Shown: piece by piece, positions 9,582-18,619 of the stretch
How the letters are laid out: each line of letters begins with the position of its first letter
Position numbering within the stretch: position 1 is the first letter of the stretch
Source: Brachyspira hampsonii 30446
GTDB lineage: Bacteria; Spirochaetota; Brachyspiria; Brachyspirales; Brachyspiraceae
Length of the DNA: 64,000 nucleotides
NCBI RefSeq assembly: GCF_000316195.1
Contig: NZ_JH994111.1
Coordinates: forward strand, 766,885-830,884
Direction: 5' to 3'
Notes under the pieces: model-generated
Told to the model about the DNA's origin: nothing
Databases searched by the model: none
Seen by the model: the letters and a program-made list of their open reading frames with translations, nothing else
Position numbers and translations under genes: made by a program

Positions 9582-10583
9582 ATGCCGCATATTCGTAAAG
9601 ACCCTGTAACAAAGCAGTCTGTAATTATTTCATCTGAGAGAACAGGAAGACCTAGTGATTATGTTAATTTAGATAAAAATCATATAGTTAATTCTGAGCT
9701 CAGTTGTCCTTTTTGCAGAGGGCATGAGATGAAAACTCCGGATCCTGTTTATACTGTTTATGCTGAACAAGAAGAAATTTGGCAGGTTAGAATTGTACCT
9801 AATAAATACCCTATAATATCTGAAACTCATGAGAATGAATTGCCTAAAGAAAATAAGCTTTTTCATGCCAGCAGTTCTAAGGGGTTTCATGATGTAATTA
9901 TAGAACATCCTAATCATTATTTTAATTTTTATCATGCACAAACAGAAGATTTTTTCTATATTTTTAAAGCTGTTATGATGAGGCTTAAGGATTTAGGAAA
10001 AAATGAAGATATGATGTATAGTCTTTATTTTAAAAATTTCGGACCAGAGGCAGGAGCTAGTCTTTATCATTCACATTCTCAGATTATAACAACTCCTTTT
10101 ATACCAGTTCAAATGTACGAGGAGATTAGCGGTGCTTTAGAATATTATACTGAAAATGAAAGATGCGTATACTGTGATATAATAAAAGAAGAAAAATCTT
10201 TAAATGAAAGGGTAATATGTGAAAATGAAAACTTTATAGCTATATGTCCGTTTGCTTCAAGATCTCCGTATCAGATATATGTCATTCCTAAAGAGCATGC
10301 CGACAGCATTATACATGTTTCTAGTTCTAATATTTTGGATTTTTCAAGTATATTAAAAGATATATTCGACAGATTATATAAACTTTTGGGTGAAGTTAGC
10401 TTTAATTATGTGCTTCATACTCTTTTGCCTACACTTGAAAATAAATATAAAAATTCAAGTCATTGGTTTTTAGATATAATGCCTAAAATGAGTAAATTGG
10501 CAGGCTATGAATTGGGAAGCGGAGTATTTATCAATTCTATTACTCCTGAAGATGCCGCCAATCAATTAAGAACTATATTATAA
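9582..10583 (+). CDS. GalT-like HIT-superfamily nucleotidylyltransferase, divergent
   Basis: The 333-aa protein has the two-lobed galactose-1-phosphate uridylyltransferase architecture. An N-terminal CPFC (C42, C45) is a probable metal site. The catalytic motif is H163-S-H-S-Q167 rather than the canonical HPHGQ. A second Cys pair occurs in VYCDII, and a C-terminal ITPEDAANQLR block resembles the end of the other copy at 58832. HSHSQ-type proteins include archaeal/Thermotoga-like GalTs and other sugar-phosphate nucleotidylyltransferases, so the substrate is uncertain. It is convergent and nearly overlapping with proB. Confidence 0.8.
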   Translation: MPHIRKDPVTKQSVIISSERTGRPSDYVNLDKNHIVNSELSCPFCRGHEMKTPDPVYTVYAEQEEIWQVRIVPNKYPIISETHENELPKENKLFHASSSKGFHDVIIEHPNHYFNFYHAQTEDFFYIFKAVMMRLKDLGKNEDMMYSLYFKNFGPEAGASLYHSHSQIITTPFIPVQMYEEISGALEYYTENERCVYCDIIKEEKSLNERVICENENFIAICPFASRSPYQIYVIPKEHADSIIHVSSSNILDFSSILKDIFDRLYKLLGEVSFNYVLHTLLPTLENKYKNSSHWFLDIMPKMSKLAGYELGSGVFINSITPEDAANQLRTIL

Positions 10584-11723
10584 TAATACTATATAATCTC
10601 TTGTAATAACAGCGTCATAATTTTTATAGCCTAGTATTTTTAATATATCATCAGAGTGATGTCCAATTATTTTCTCTACATCATTAGAATTGTAATTAAT
10701 TATCCCTCTAGCAAATTCATTTCCGTTTTCATCTATTATACTTACAATATCGCCTTTTTTGAAAGTGTTAATTACTTTTGTTATACCTATAGGAAGAAGG
10801 CTTGATTCTTTTTCTAAAACTGCCTTTTTAGCTCCAGCATTAACCATTAATTTACCTATTATTGTTGTGGCATAAGCAATCCATCTTTTTTTTGTAGAAA
10901 GCTCATCATGCTCTTCAACAGGATAGAATATTGTTTTATCTTTTGTTTCAAAAATATCATTAAGTACATTAGGTTTTTTACCATTTGCTATGAATAATGC
11001 ACATCCGGATCTTGTAACTATTTTAGCAGCCTGAAGTTTTGTTTTCATTCCGCCTCTTCCGCCTTTTGAAGCATCGAGTCCTAAATCTTCTATTTCCTTT
11101 GTAACTTCAAATACTTCATGTATGAATTTAGCATTAGGATTGGTTTTAGGATTATCATCATAAAGCCCATTTATATCTGATAGTATTATAAGTAAATCCG
11201 CATCCAATTCGCTTGCTACCAAGGCAGAAAGTTTATCATTATCAGAAAAACTTATCTGGGTAACATCATATAATTGTTTAAGCTCATCGCTTGATACTGT
11301 ATCATTTTCATTTATGATAGGTATAACTTTATATTTTAAAAGCATACTCAAAGTAGAATGCAAGTTTAAATATCTTCTTCTGTTGGAGAAATCTTCTTCG
11401 GTTAGAAGTATTTGTGCAGTGATTATATCAAATTTTGAAAATCCGTCTTCATATATTGACATAAGCTGCGACTGTCCTATAGCGGCACAAGCCTGTTTTA
11501 AAGCCACTTCATCTAAATCTACGGCATTAATTTTTTTAGCACCTAATCCCACAGCTCCTGAAGTAACTATTAAAACTTCTTTTCCCATTTTATGAAATTT
11601 GGCAATGGCTTCTATAAATGAATATATTCTAGCTAAAGATATATAACCGTCATCATTTCTCAAAACATTAGTACCGAATTTGAATACTATTCTATTTATC
11701 TTGTTTAAATCTATACTTTTCAT
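10578..11723 (-). CDS. proB: Glutamate 5-kinase with PUA domain
   Basis: The 381-aa enzyme phosphorylates glutamate in the first step of proline synthesis. Kinase motifs are FGTNVLRNDDG, VTSGAVGLG, INENDTVS, SDINGLYDDNPKTNP and GRGGMKTKLQAAKI. A C-terminal PUA domain occupies about residues 285-375. The 3' end overlaps the plus-strand GalT-like gene by 6 nt. A TATAAT lies 7 nt upstream of the ATG with no Shine-Dalgarno, so the mRNA may be leaderless. Confidence 0.95.
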   Translation of the reverse strand: MKSIDLNKINRIVFKFGTNVLRNDDGYISLARIYSFIEAIAKFHKMGKEVLIVTSGAVGLGAKKINAVDLDEVALKQACAAIGQSQLMSIYEDGFSKFDIITAQILLTEEDFSNRRRYLNLHSTLSMLLKYKVIPIINENDTVSSDELKQLYDVTQISFSDNDKLSALVASELDADLLIILSDINGLYDDNPKTNPNAKFIHEVFEVTKEIEDLGLDASKGGRGGMKTKLQAAKIVTRSGCALFIANGKKPNVLNDIFETKDKTIFYPVEEHDELSTKKRWIAYATTIIGKLMVNAGAKKAVLEKESSLLPIGITKVINTFKKGDIVSIIDENGNEFARGIINYNSNDVEKIIGHHSDDILKILGYKNYDAVITRDYIVLL

Positions 11724-11730
11724 GCGAAGT

Positions 11731-11736
11731 ATTATA
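11731..11736 (-). promoter_or_regulatory. -10 box adjacent to the proB start
   Basis: TATAAT on the minus strand ends 7 nt before the ATG of proB, and no ribosome-binding site fits between. The -35 is weak. It is consistent with a leaderless transcript. Confidence 0.45.
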
Positions 11737-11786
11737 AACTATATAATAAAAAAATAAAGATTTTATTTTTAATTATTTTTAATAGT

Positions 11787-13112
11787 TTATTTATTACCCC
11801 ATACTCCTCCGAATTTAAAACTTAACCCTAAATAAAAATCATTATCTACAGTATAATGTCCGTTTTTTTCATTATAAGAAATAACCCCAACCTGATTTCT
11901 ATTTTCTAATTCATAATATTGATAATTATTTTTATATACAGGATCATAAGTAAATGTATCTGAAATCATTATTTTAAAGTCATCAGTTACATTAAAAGTT
12001 ATTTTTAAGAAAGCTCTGTATTTAAGCTGATAAATATCTTCGGCATCAGAAAATATATTATTATCATGTATACCGAAATGAGCAGTTATATCGAATTTCC
12101 ATAATCTTCTAGCCTCAAAAAATATGAATCCGCTCATACCATAATATGGTTTTCCGCCATTAAAAGTTTGTACTGAAAAATCTGTATAATATCCATTATT
12201 GAAGTTAGGCGTATTTGTGTTTGCTTCTCCGGGAAAATATTCATTATCCACTCTTATACCATGTCTGAACCAAAAGCCTTCTATTCCGACCGTAAATCTT
12301 CCGTCTCTTCCGTTCTTAAAATAGAAAAATGCATTAACACTGTCGCCCCATTCTTTAATAGGCTGAGAACCTATTTCTGTAATAATGCCTGCTACACCTG
12401 TATTAATATAATCATTGCTGTATGCCACTTTAGCCATTAAGCCTTTAGATGAATTGGCATCAAGTCCCATTTCTCCATTGATTAAACCAACTCCAATAAA
12501 AACTCCAAAGAAATTTGCTTCTACCATCAAACCTGTATCATATCTTGGTATAAATTGTGTTTCATAACCTATAGGCATGTCTCTTGGTCCTGAAAGTACC
12601 GTTGCTTTATTGCTGCTTACGGTGTGATAATAAAATAATGTAGGGAAGTATGATGTCATGGGTATATTTTTTGTGTACGGCTCCAGAACTCCTGCTCTTA
12701 TTCCTACATATTTAAAATTGATAAATATATTCATTTTAGAGAAATCAAAAACAGGAGGAGACATGTTTTGATAAAATCTTGCTTTATGTGATAATGGCTC
12801 ATAGAATCTGGCATTAAATTCTGCTTCTATTGATGCATATTTATATTCTTTTATGTAATGCAAATCTCCGTATAATAAAACTCCTAATGTATCTTCATTT
12901 CCTGTCTGTTCTATTAAATCGCTCATTCTTCCGTAAGCGACCATTTCTAAAGATGCTGATAATTGTCCGTATCTTTTTATATCATTGGTATTTGTAGTTT
13001 GAGAATATGCTTTAATATTTAAGCTAATTAACATAATACAAAAAATAGAGAAATAAAAAAAATTAATTTTACTAATCAACTTTTTATAGTGTTTTTTATT
13101 ATACTTATTCAT
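11787..13112 (-). CDS. Probable outer-membrane beta-barrel protein
   Basis: The 441-aa protein has a basic N-terminus and hydrophobic signal segment (about residues 15-36, ending KAYSQ). The mature part is rich in aromatic and glycine residues in alternating strands, and it ends with a glycine/aromatic strand (GLSFKFGGVWGNK). This is typical of spirochaete outer-membrane barrels; I do not recognise a specific porin family. AAGGAG precedes the ATG. It is transcribed divergently from the ankyrin gene, with only 155 nt between them. Confidence 0.65.
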   Translation of the reverse strand: MNKYNKKHYKKLISKINFFYFSIFCIMLISLNIKAYSQTTNTNDIKRYGQLSASLEMVAYGRMSDLIEQTGNEDTLGVLLYGDLHYIKEYKYASIEAEFNARFYEPLSHKARFYQNMSPPVFDFSKMNIFINFKYVGIRAGVLEPYTKNIPMTSYFPTLFYYHTVSSNKATVLSGPRDMPIGYETQFIPRYDTGLMVEANFFGVFIGVGLINGEMGLDANSSKGLMAKVAYSNDYINTGVAGIITEIGSQPIKEWGDSVNAFFYFKNGRDGRFTVGIEGFWFRHGIRVDNEYFPGEANTNTPNFNNGYYTDFSVQTFNGGKPYYGMSGFIFFEARRLWKFDITAHFGIHDNNIFSDAEDIYQLKYRAFLKITFNVTDDFKIMISDTFTYDPVYKNNYQYYELENRNQVGVISYNEKNGHYTVDNDFYLGLSFKFGGVWGNK

Positions 13113-13267
13113 AAAAAGAATCTCCTTTTTTTAAATATTTAGATATATTAGTTTATATGTTATAATATATCAAGTAGTAAAATATGAAAATTATTATATT
13201 AATTGTTGTATATTTTTAAATATATACTATAATTTTATAAAAATATAATATAGTTGAGGGTATTTCT

Positions 13268-14143
13268 ATGAAAAAAATGTTTGTTGCGGTTAGTTTGTTT
13301 TTATTTAATTTTATATTATATTCACAAAATATGACAAATTCCGAAACTTTGGAAAATAATACACTTACCAACTCCAACAATGAATTTTTTGATTATATAG
13401 AAAAAGGTGATATTAATAAAGTCAGAGAATTGTTATCAAAAGGAACAAATGTTAATAGCACTAATTCTGAAGGCTGGTCTGCACTACATTTGGCAGTTAA
13501 ATCTGATAATGCTTTAGTGGTAAAAGAATTATTATCTCATAAAAGGATCAATATGAATCCTGTACTTCCTGCTGATACAATATTAATTGATGAAGAAAAT
13601 AATAATGGAGAAAATAAATGGTATGCTGATGGTCAGACCCCTCTTTTGCTTGCTTCATATTACGGATATGCGGATATAGTGAGTATGCTTTTGAGCTATG
13701 GTGCCGATGTACTTGCTAAAGATAATATAGATAATGCTATGTCTATTCATATTGCTTCAGCAAGGGGATATCCAAATGCAGTTGCTACAATATTAGAATC
13801 TGCTGCTGCAAAAAACTCAGGTATAGATATAGTTAATGTCGGCGACAGTACAGGTACTACTCCCTTAATGTGGGCTTCTATGAATAATCAGGTAACAGTT
13901 ATAGCAGTATTAATTAGATATAAGGCAGATGTTAATATTCAAGATGATGATGGTTGGACTGCTTTGCATTTTGCTGCTGCTTCTGATAGTTATAGAGCTG
14001 TAGAGATTCTTTTGAAAAATAATGCAGATGCCAATATAGCCGATATAGAAGGTAAAAAACCTGTGGAGCTTACTACTGATACCGATATAAAAGCTTTGCT
14101 CAATAAATATACTTCAGAAGAATCTGTAAATAATAATGAATAA
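13268..14143 (+). CDS. Exported ankyrin-repeat protein
   Basis: The 291-aa protein has a signal peptide (residues 1-19, ending LYSQ). About six ankyrin repeats follow, seen in EGWSALHLAVKSDNALVVKELL, GQTPLLLASYYGYADIVSMLL, GTTPLMWASMNNQVTVIAVLI and GWTALHFAAASDSYRAVEILL. Ankyrin repeats mediate protein binding, and the signal predicts a periplasmic or surface location. GAGGGT lies 8 nt before the ATG. It is apparently monocistronic. Confidence 0.88.
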   Translation: MKKMFVAVSLFLFNFILYSQNMTNSETLENNTLTNSNNEFFDYIEKGDINKVRELLSKGTNVNSTNSEGWSALHLAVKSDNALVVKELLSHKRINMNPVLPADTILIDEENNNGENKWYADGQTPLLLASYYGYADIVSMLLSYGADVLAKDNIDNAMSIHIASARGYPNAVATILESAAAKNSGIDIVNVGDSTGTTPLMWASMNNQVTVIAVLIRYKADVNIQDDDGWTALHFAAASDSYRAVEILLKNNADANIADIEGKKPVELTTDTDIKALLNKYTSEESVNNNE

Positions 14144-14210
14144 TTTAAATAATTGTTAGTGTCATGCAAGTATATTTGCAGGCAATTTTTATTAGTAATA
14201 ATAAAAAATT

Positions 14211-15041
14211 ATGGAAGCTAAGAAGTTACAAAGATTTAGTGAATACAGCATGTCTACATATTTGCTTTGTCCTAGAAAGTATAGATATACTTATATAGAA
14301 AAACCTTTTAAAAAACAAAAAAGAAGTGTTAATGTTTATTTTATATTTGGTAATGCTATACATTTAGCTTGTAAAGAGTTTTATGAACAGAGGGCTGAAG
14401 AAAGAACTTTAGATAATTTATATAATATATTCAGAAATGTATGGAAAAGAAGCGGTATAAGGGCATTTTTCAATAGCAGGGAAGAAGAGAAGGAACTTGG
14501 TGAGAGAGGTCTTTATATGCTTTCTAATTTCTTTAATTCATTCGGACAGAAAGTACCTTATAAAATAGAAAGCTATATGGAAAATAGGGTTAGGGATTAT
14601 ATTTTATTTGGAAGAATAGACAGAATAGATTTATCTGCTGATGGAACATTACAGATTGTAGATTATAAAACAACAAAGTATTATGATGTCGGTGAAGATA
14701 ACGAGGAGAGAGAAAGAAAGACAATACAGCTGAAATTATATGCCTGTATATTGGACGGACTTAAATGTAAGGTTACAAGCGGTTCTTATTATCATTTTGA
14801 AGATGACAAATTAGATACTATAGAGTTTACTCCTCAATCCATTAATTATTTAAGAGAATGGTTTGATGAGATAGTTGATGATATAAGATATGACAGAGCT
14901 TTTGATAAAAAGGTTGGAAGACATTGCGAGTTTTGTGATTTCTTTAAATTATGTCAGGGAAAAGAAGATAATATTGAAAATTTAGTTCTTCCTTCAGATG
15001 AGTTATTTATGGCAAGTATAGAAAATTCAGAAAATAATTGA
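14211..15041 (+). CDS. Cas4/RecB-like PD-(D/E)XK exonuclease with Fe-S cysteines
   Basis: The 276-aa protein begins with STYLLCPRKYRY (Cys20), the usual start of AddB/Cas4-type PDDEXK_1 nucleases. The catalytic core is GRIDRID followed by the IVDYKTT motif near residue 150, with a downstream IQLKLYA helix. The C-terminus has HCEFCDFFKLC (Cys239, Cys242, Cys248), which with Cys20 makes a predicted [4Fe-4S] clamp. Family members process single- or double-stranded DNA ends. There are no cas genes or CRISPR repeats here, so a general repair role is more likely. No clear ribosome-binding site precedes the ATG. Confidence 0.82.
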   Translation: MEAKKLQRFSEYSMSTYLLCPRKYRYTYIEKPFKKQKRSVNVYFIFGNAIHLACKEFYEQRAEERTLDNLYNIFRNVWKRSGIRAFFNSREEEKELGERGLYMLSNFFNSFGQKVPYKIESYMENRVRDYILFGRIDRIDLSADGTLQIVDYKTTKYYDVGEDNEERERKTIQLKLYACILDGLKCKVTSGSYYHFEDDKLDTIEFTPQSINYLREWFDEIVDDIRYDRAFDKKVGRHCEFCDFFKLCQGKEDNIENLVLPSDELFMASIENSENN

Positions 15042-15095
15042 CGGCAATTTATTTATATTAACTATGTATTATGTAAGATAATAGGTACAAAATTA

Positions 15096-16364
15096 ATGAG
15101 CGTTCATAATAATAAAGATAATATAATCAAGAAGAAAAAAGATAAATTTAGAATAAGATATTTAACATTAGAAGATTTAGATGATTTTAACAATCTATTA
15201 AGATATGCATTTCAAGTGAGCAATAATGAGCTTATAAATTTAGGCTATGATATTGATGAAATAAAACAGGCAAAATCTGCTGTATTAAGTAAGGCTAAAG
15301 TTTTGGGCTGGTTTGACGGTGAAAAGTTAGCTTCTCAAATTGCTGTTTATCCTATGAAAATGAATATACATGGGGTTATATATAAAATGGGAGGAGTTAC
15401 CGGGGTTGCTACTTATCCTGAATATTCTAATCTCGGACTTATGAATGATTTAATGATAAAGAGTATCGAGAATATGAAAAAGGAAGGTCAAACTATATCT
15501 GTTTTATATCCTTATTCAATACCATTTTATAGAAGAAAGGGCTGGGAAATTATTTCTGATAAGATGAGTTTTGAAATAAAAGATACTCAGCTTCCAAAAA
15601 ACATAACAGATAGGGGAAGGGTAGAGAGAGTTTCTTCTGACAGCGAAGATTTAATAAATCTTTATAATGAATTTTCTAATACAAGACATGGTTCTCTAAT
15701 CAGAGGAGATTTAGAATGGGAAGAGTATTGGCGATGGGAAGTAGATGATACTATAGTTGCAATATATTATGATGAAAAAGAAGAGGCTAAAGGTTTTTTG
15801 GTTTATGTTATAGAAAATGATGTGTTTCATATAAAAGAACTTGTTTATCTTAATTTTGAAGCGAGACTCGGACTTTGGAATTATATATCGGCACATTTCT
15901 CTATGGTAGATAAAGTTCAAGGTTATAATTATACTAATGAGCCTATAGCATTTTTGCTTGAGGACAGCGAAATAAAAGAAACCATAAGACCTTATATAAT
16001 GGCAAGAATTACTGATGTTAAGGCATTTATTAATGATTATCCTTTTTTAAGAAAGCCTAAAAATAAAAAAATCAATTTAATAATAAAAGATAATATGGCT
16101 AAATGGAATAACGGAAGTTTTTTAATTTATTGGGATGAGAATAAAAATACTGTTTGTAAAAGACTTAATAAAGAATATAAAAGAAATGGTAAAGACAGAT
16201 ATATTATAAGAATGAATATTCAAACTCTTACAACAATGCTTATGAGTTATAAATCTCCTTCTTACTTGTACAAAATAGGAAGAATAGAATCTAGTTTAAA
16301 AGGAATAAATTTATTGGAATCTATTATACCGAAAGAACAGGTTTATTTTTCTGATTATTTTTAA
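15096..16364 (+). CDS. Eis-like GNAT N-acetyltransferase
   Basis: The 422-aa protein has an N-terminal GNAT domain with the acetyl-CoA motif GVATYPEYSNLGLMNDLM. SVLYPYSIPFYRRKGWE follows. A second GNAT-like half and a C-terminal sterol-carrier-like domain match the tripartite Eis architecture (about 400 aa). The chain ends in an aromatic residue (YFSDYF), as in Eis enzymes, where the terminal carboxylate takes part in catalysis. Known members acetylate lysines or aminoglycosides; the substrate here is unknown. Confidence 0.82.
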   Translation: MSVHNNKDNIIKKKKDKFRIRYLTLEDLDDFNNLLRYAFQVSNNELINLGYDIDEIKQAKSAVLSKAKVLGWFDGEKLASQIAVYPMKMNIHGVIYKMGGVTGVATYPEYSNLGLMNDLMIKSIENMKKEGQTISVLYPYSIPFYRRKGWEIISDKMSFEIKDTQLPKNITDRGRVERVSSDSEDLINLYNEFSNTRHGSLIRGDLEWEEYWRWEVDDTIVAIYYDEKEEAKGFLVYVIENDVFHIKELVYLNFEARLGLWNYISAHFSMVDKVQGYNYTNEPIAFLLEDSEIKETIRPYIMARITDVKAFINDYPFLRKPKNKKINLIIKDNMAKWNNGSFLIYWDENKNTVCKRLNKEYKRNGKDRYIIRMNIQTLTTMLMSYKSPSYLYKIGRIESSLKGINLLESIIPKEQVYFSDYF

Positions 16365-16379
16365 TATTAAAATATTATT

Positions 16380-16408
16380 TTGACAAACTTTATGATTTTC
16401 AGTATAAT
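16380..16408 (+). promoter_or_regulatory. Promoter giving a leaderless transcript
   Basis: TTGACA (16380-16385), a 17-nt spacer and TATAAT (16403-16408). The ATG at 16415 begins 7 nt after the -10, so the transcription start should coincide with the start codon. Confidence 0.75.
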
Positions 16409-16414
16409 ATATTT

Positions 16415-17320
16415 ATGAGAAAAAATTTAAATACTGCAAAAACTTTTAATCCTTTAAATGATTATTTTATGCGTTATATGTTTGCCAAGGAAGGACATGA
16501 ACATATATTAAAAAATCTCATTAATTCTGTGAGAATAGACTCTAATCAAGAGCCTTTTGAAGATATAGAAGTTTTGAATACTTTTAACTTAAAAGAAAAT
16601 GTTTTTGATAAAGAATCAATAGCAGATGTTAAGGCTAAAACTAAATCAGGCGAAACTATCATAATAGAAATACAAAGAATAGGTAATCATTCATTTATAT
16701 ATAGAAGTTTATACTATTGGGCTAAAAATTATTTTACAAATTTAAAATCTAAAGATATATATTCAGATTTAACACCTGTGATAAGTATTAATATTCTTGA
16801 TTTTAATTTGATAAAAGATATAGATAAGCCTCATAGCTGTTATTTTATTAAAGAGTTAGAAACCAATCATATATTAACTAATCATTTGGAGATTCATTTT
16901 CTTGAATTGAAAAAATTTGTTAATAATAATAATTTATATAAAGATTTATCAGATTGGTTTGAGTTTTTAAATTCAAAAGATAAATTGGAGGATACTATGG
17001 AAATATTAGTGAAGAAAAACCCTATAATGAAAGAAGTATATGATGAATATAATAAATTTGTTAATAGCAATGATTTGTATAATGGATACACTAATTATGA
17101 GAGAGATTATTTTAATGTTCTAATGCTTAATGAAGAGCGTATAAAGGGTATTGAGGAAGGAATGAAAAAAGGTATAGAACAAGGTATAGAACAAGGTATA
17201 GAACAAGGAGAAAAAAATAAGGCATTATCTATAGCTAGAAGTCTTAAAAAATCAGGTTTGGATGTAAAATTTATAAGAGATAATACAGGATTAACTATAG
17301 AGGAAATAGATAAACTTTGA
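16415..17320 (+). CDS. Rpn/PD-(D/E)XK nuclease-family transposase-like protein
   Basis: The 301-aa protein belongs to the PD-(D/E)XK nuclease-family transposase group (PDDEXK_2/Rpn-like). It has FNPLNDYFMRYMFA at the N-terminus and a catalytic block IADVKAKTKSGETIIIEIQ (D...ExQ). An YYWAKNYF helix follows. The C-terminal part is charged, with a GIEQ repeat encoded by a 12-bp tandem repeat near 17170-17208. Rpn proteins are associated with RecA-independent recombination. There are no terminal inverted repeats around it. A decayed relative lies at 36284-37229. It appears leaderless. Confidence 0.8.
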   Translation: MRKNLNTAKTFNPLNDYFMRYMFAKEGHEHILKNLINSVRIDSNQEPFEDIEVLNTFNLKENVFDKESIADVKAKTKSGETIIIEIQRIGNHSFIYRSLYYWAKNYFTNLKSKDIYSDLTPVISINILDFNLIKDIDKPHSCYFIKELETNHILTNHLEIHFLELKKFVNNNNLYKDLSDWFEFLNSKDKLEDTMEILVKKNPIMKEVYDEYNKFVNSNDLYNGYTNYERDYFNVLMLNEERIKGIEEGMKKGIEQGIEQGIEQGEKNKALSIARSLKKSGLDVKFIRDNTGLTIEEIDKL

Positions 17321-17329
17321 TATAAATTT

Positions 17330-18526
17330 ATGGAAGTTAAAATTATAGACACTGCTTACGGCGGATATGGAATTGCAAAGGATGAAAACGGAAAGGTTAT
17401 ATTTGTAGTCCATAGTGTTGAAGGCGATATATTAGATATTACTATAACTAAAGAAAGCAAAAAATTTTCTTATGCATCTATAAATAGAATAATAGAATCT
17501 TCTAAGTATAGAATAAAACCAAAATGCAAGTATGCTGGTATATGCGGAGGGTGTTTATTTAATCATATAGAATATAATAAGCAATTAGATATAAAAAAGA
17601 ATATAGTTTTAAATGCTCTTAGAAATATTAATTTTAACAAAGAGATAAAAATAATTTGCAGTAAAAATTTTAATTACAGACTTAGAGTTAATATGATAGC
17701 CCATAACGGCAAAATTGGTTTTTATAGATTTAAAAGCAATGATTTTGTAAATATTGATGAATGCATTATTTTAAAAGAGAGTTTATTTGAAAGAATAAAA
17801 AATTTTGCATCTGAAAACAATATAACAGGAAATATTTATGCTATAGAAAATAATAACATCGAAGCTCTTGCTTTTATTGAACTTAATAAAAAAATAAATA
17901 TAAAGCCTTTTGAAAAATATTTTAAAGGAATAACAGTAAAGTATAATAAAAATATTAAAAGTTACGGAGCTGACACTATACTTTATAAAACTAAATACGG
18001 TAATATTCCAATAGGGCATAAAACATTTTTTCAAAGTAATTTATATCTCCTTGATGATTTTCAATATAATGTTATTAAGTATTTAAATGATAATGACAGC
18101 AGCATAATTGAGCTTTATGCAGGAAGCGGGTTTTTTACAGCAGCTTTAGAAAATAGAATAAAAAGTTTTAATAATAATTATAGATTTATTTCTTCAGAGA
18201 TAAATAATGATTCTGTACTTATAGCAAATAAATATGGTTTTGATATAAAAAATGAAGATGCTTTAATAACATTAAAAAATATCAATTATAATATTGATGT
18301 TTTAATATTAGATCCGCCTAGAGAGGGAATTAATAAAAAAGTAATAGATGAAATAATAAGAATTAAGCCTAAAAAAATCATATATGTTTCATGCGATCCT
18401 ATGACTTTTGCCCGTGATGTCAACCTATTAAAAGAGTATTATAATTTATCAGATTTAAATATTATAGATATGTTTGCTGATACTTATCATATAGAGCTTA
18501 TTTCTTTTTTAGAATATAAAGTTTAA
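17330..18526 (+). CDS. RlmD/TrmA-family uracil-5 RNA methyltransferase
   Basis: The 398-aa SAM-dependent RNA methyltransferase has an N-terminal TRAM domain (about residues 1-57). The Fe-S cysteines are C66, C72 and C75 (CKYAGICGGC), with a fourth probably in NIDECIIL. The SAM motif is IELYAGSGFFT. DPPREG and YVSCDPMTFARD follow, the latter with the catalytic cysteine. Family members make m5U in 23S rRNA or tRNA, and the exact target cannot be assigned. It starts 9 nt after the transposase-like gene without an obvious ribosome-binding site, so it is probably translationally coupled. Confidence 0.92.
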   Translation: MEVKIIDTAYGGYGIAKDENGKVIFVVHSVEGDILDITITKESKKFSYASINRIIESSKYRIKPKCKYAGICGGCLFNHIEYNKQLDIKKNIVLNALRNINFNKEIKIICSKNFNYRLRVNMIAHNGKIGFYRFKSNDFVNIDECIILKESLFERIKNFASENNITGNIYAIENNNIEALAFIELNKKINIKPFEKYFKGITVKYNKNIKSYGADTILYKTKYGNIPIGHKTFFQSNLYLLDDFQYNVIKYLNDNDSSIIELYAGSGFFTAALENRIKSFNNNYRFISSEINNDSVLIANKYGFDIKNEDALITLKNINYNIDVLILDPPREGINKKVIDEIIRIKPKKIIYVSCDPMTFARDVNLLKEYYNLSDLNIIDMFADTYHIELISFLEYKV

Positions 18527-18619
18527 CTAATTATTTATTAAGTTTATTTTGATTCTTGTTATTAATATGTTACATGATATAATTAATATCATAAATATAA
18601 AAATTGGAATAAATCAATA

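Noticed and set aside
14211-15041. CRISPR-Cas locus suggested by a Cas4-like gene
   Set aside because: No direct repeats with regular spacers and no cas1/cas2 or effector genes anywhere in the window.
16415-17320. Complete insertion sequence around the Rpn-family gene
   Set aside because: No terminal inverted repeats or target duplications at its borders, and it abuts the downstream methyltransferase gene by 9 nt.
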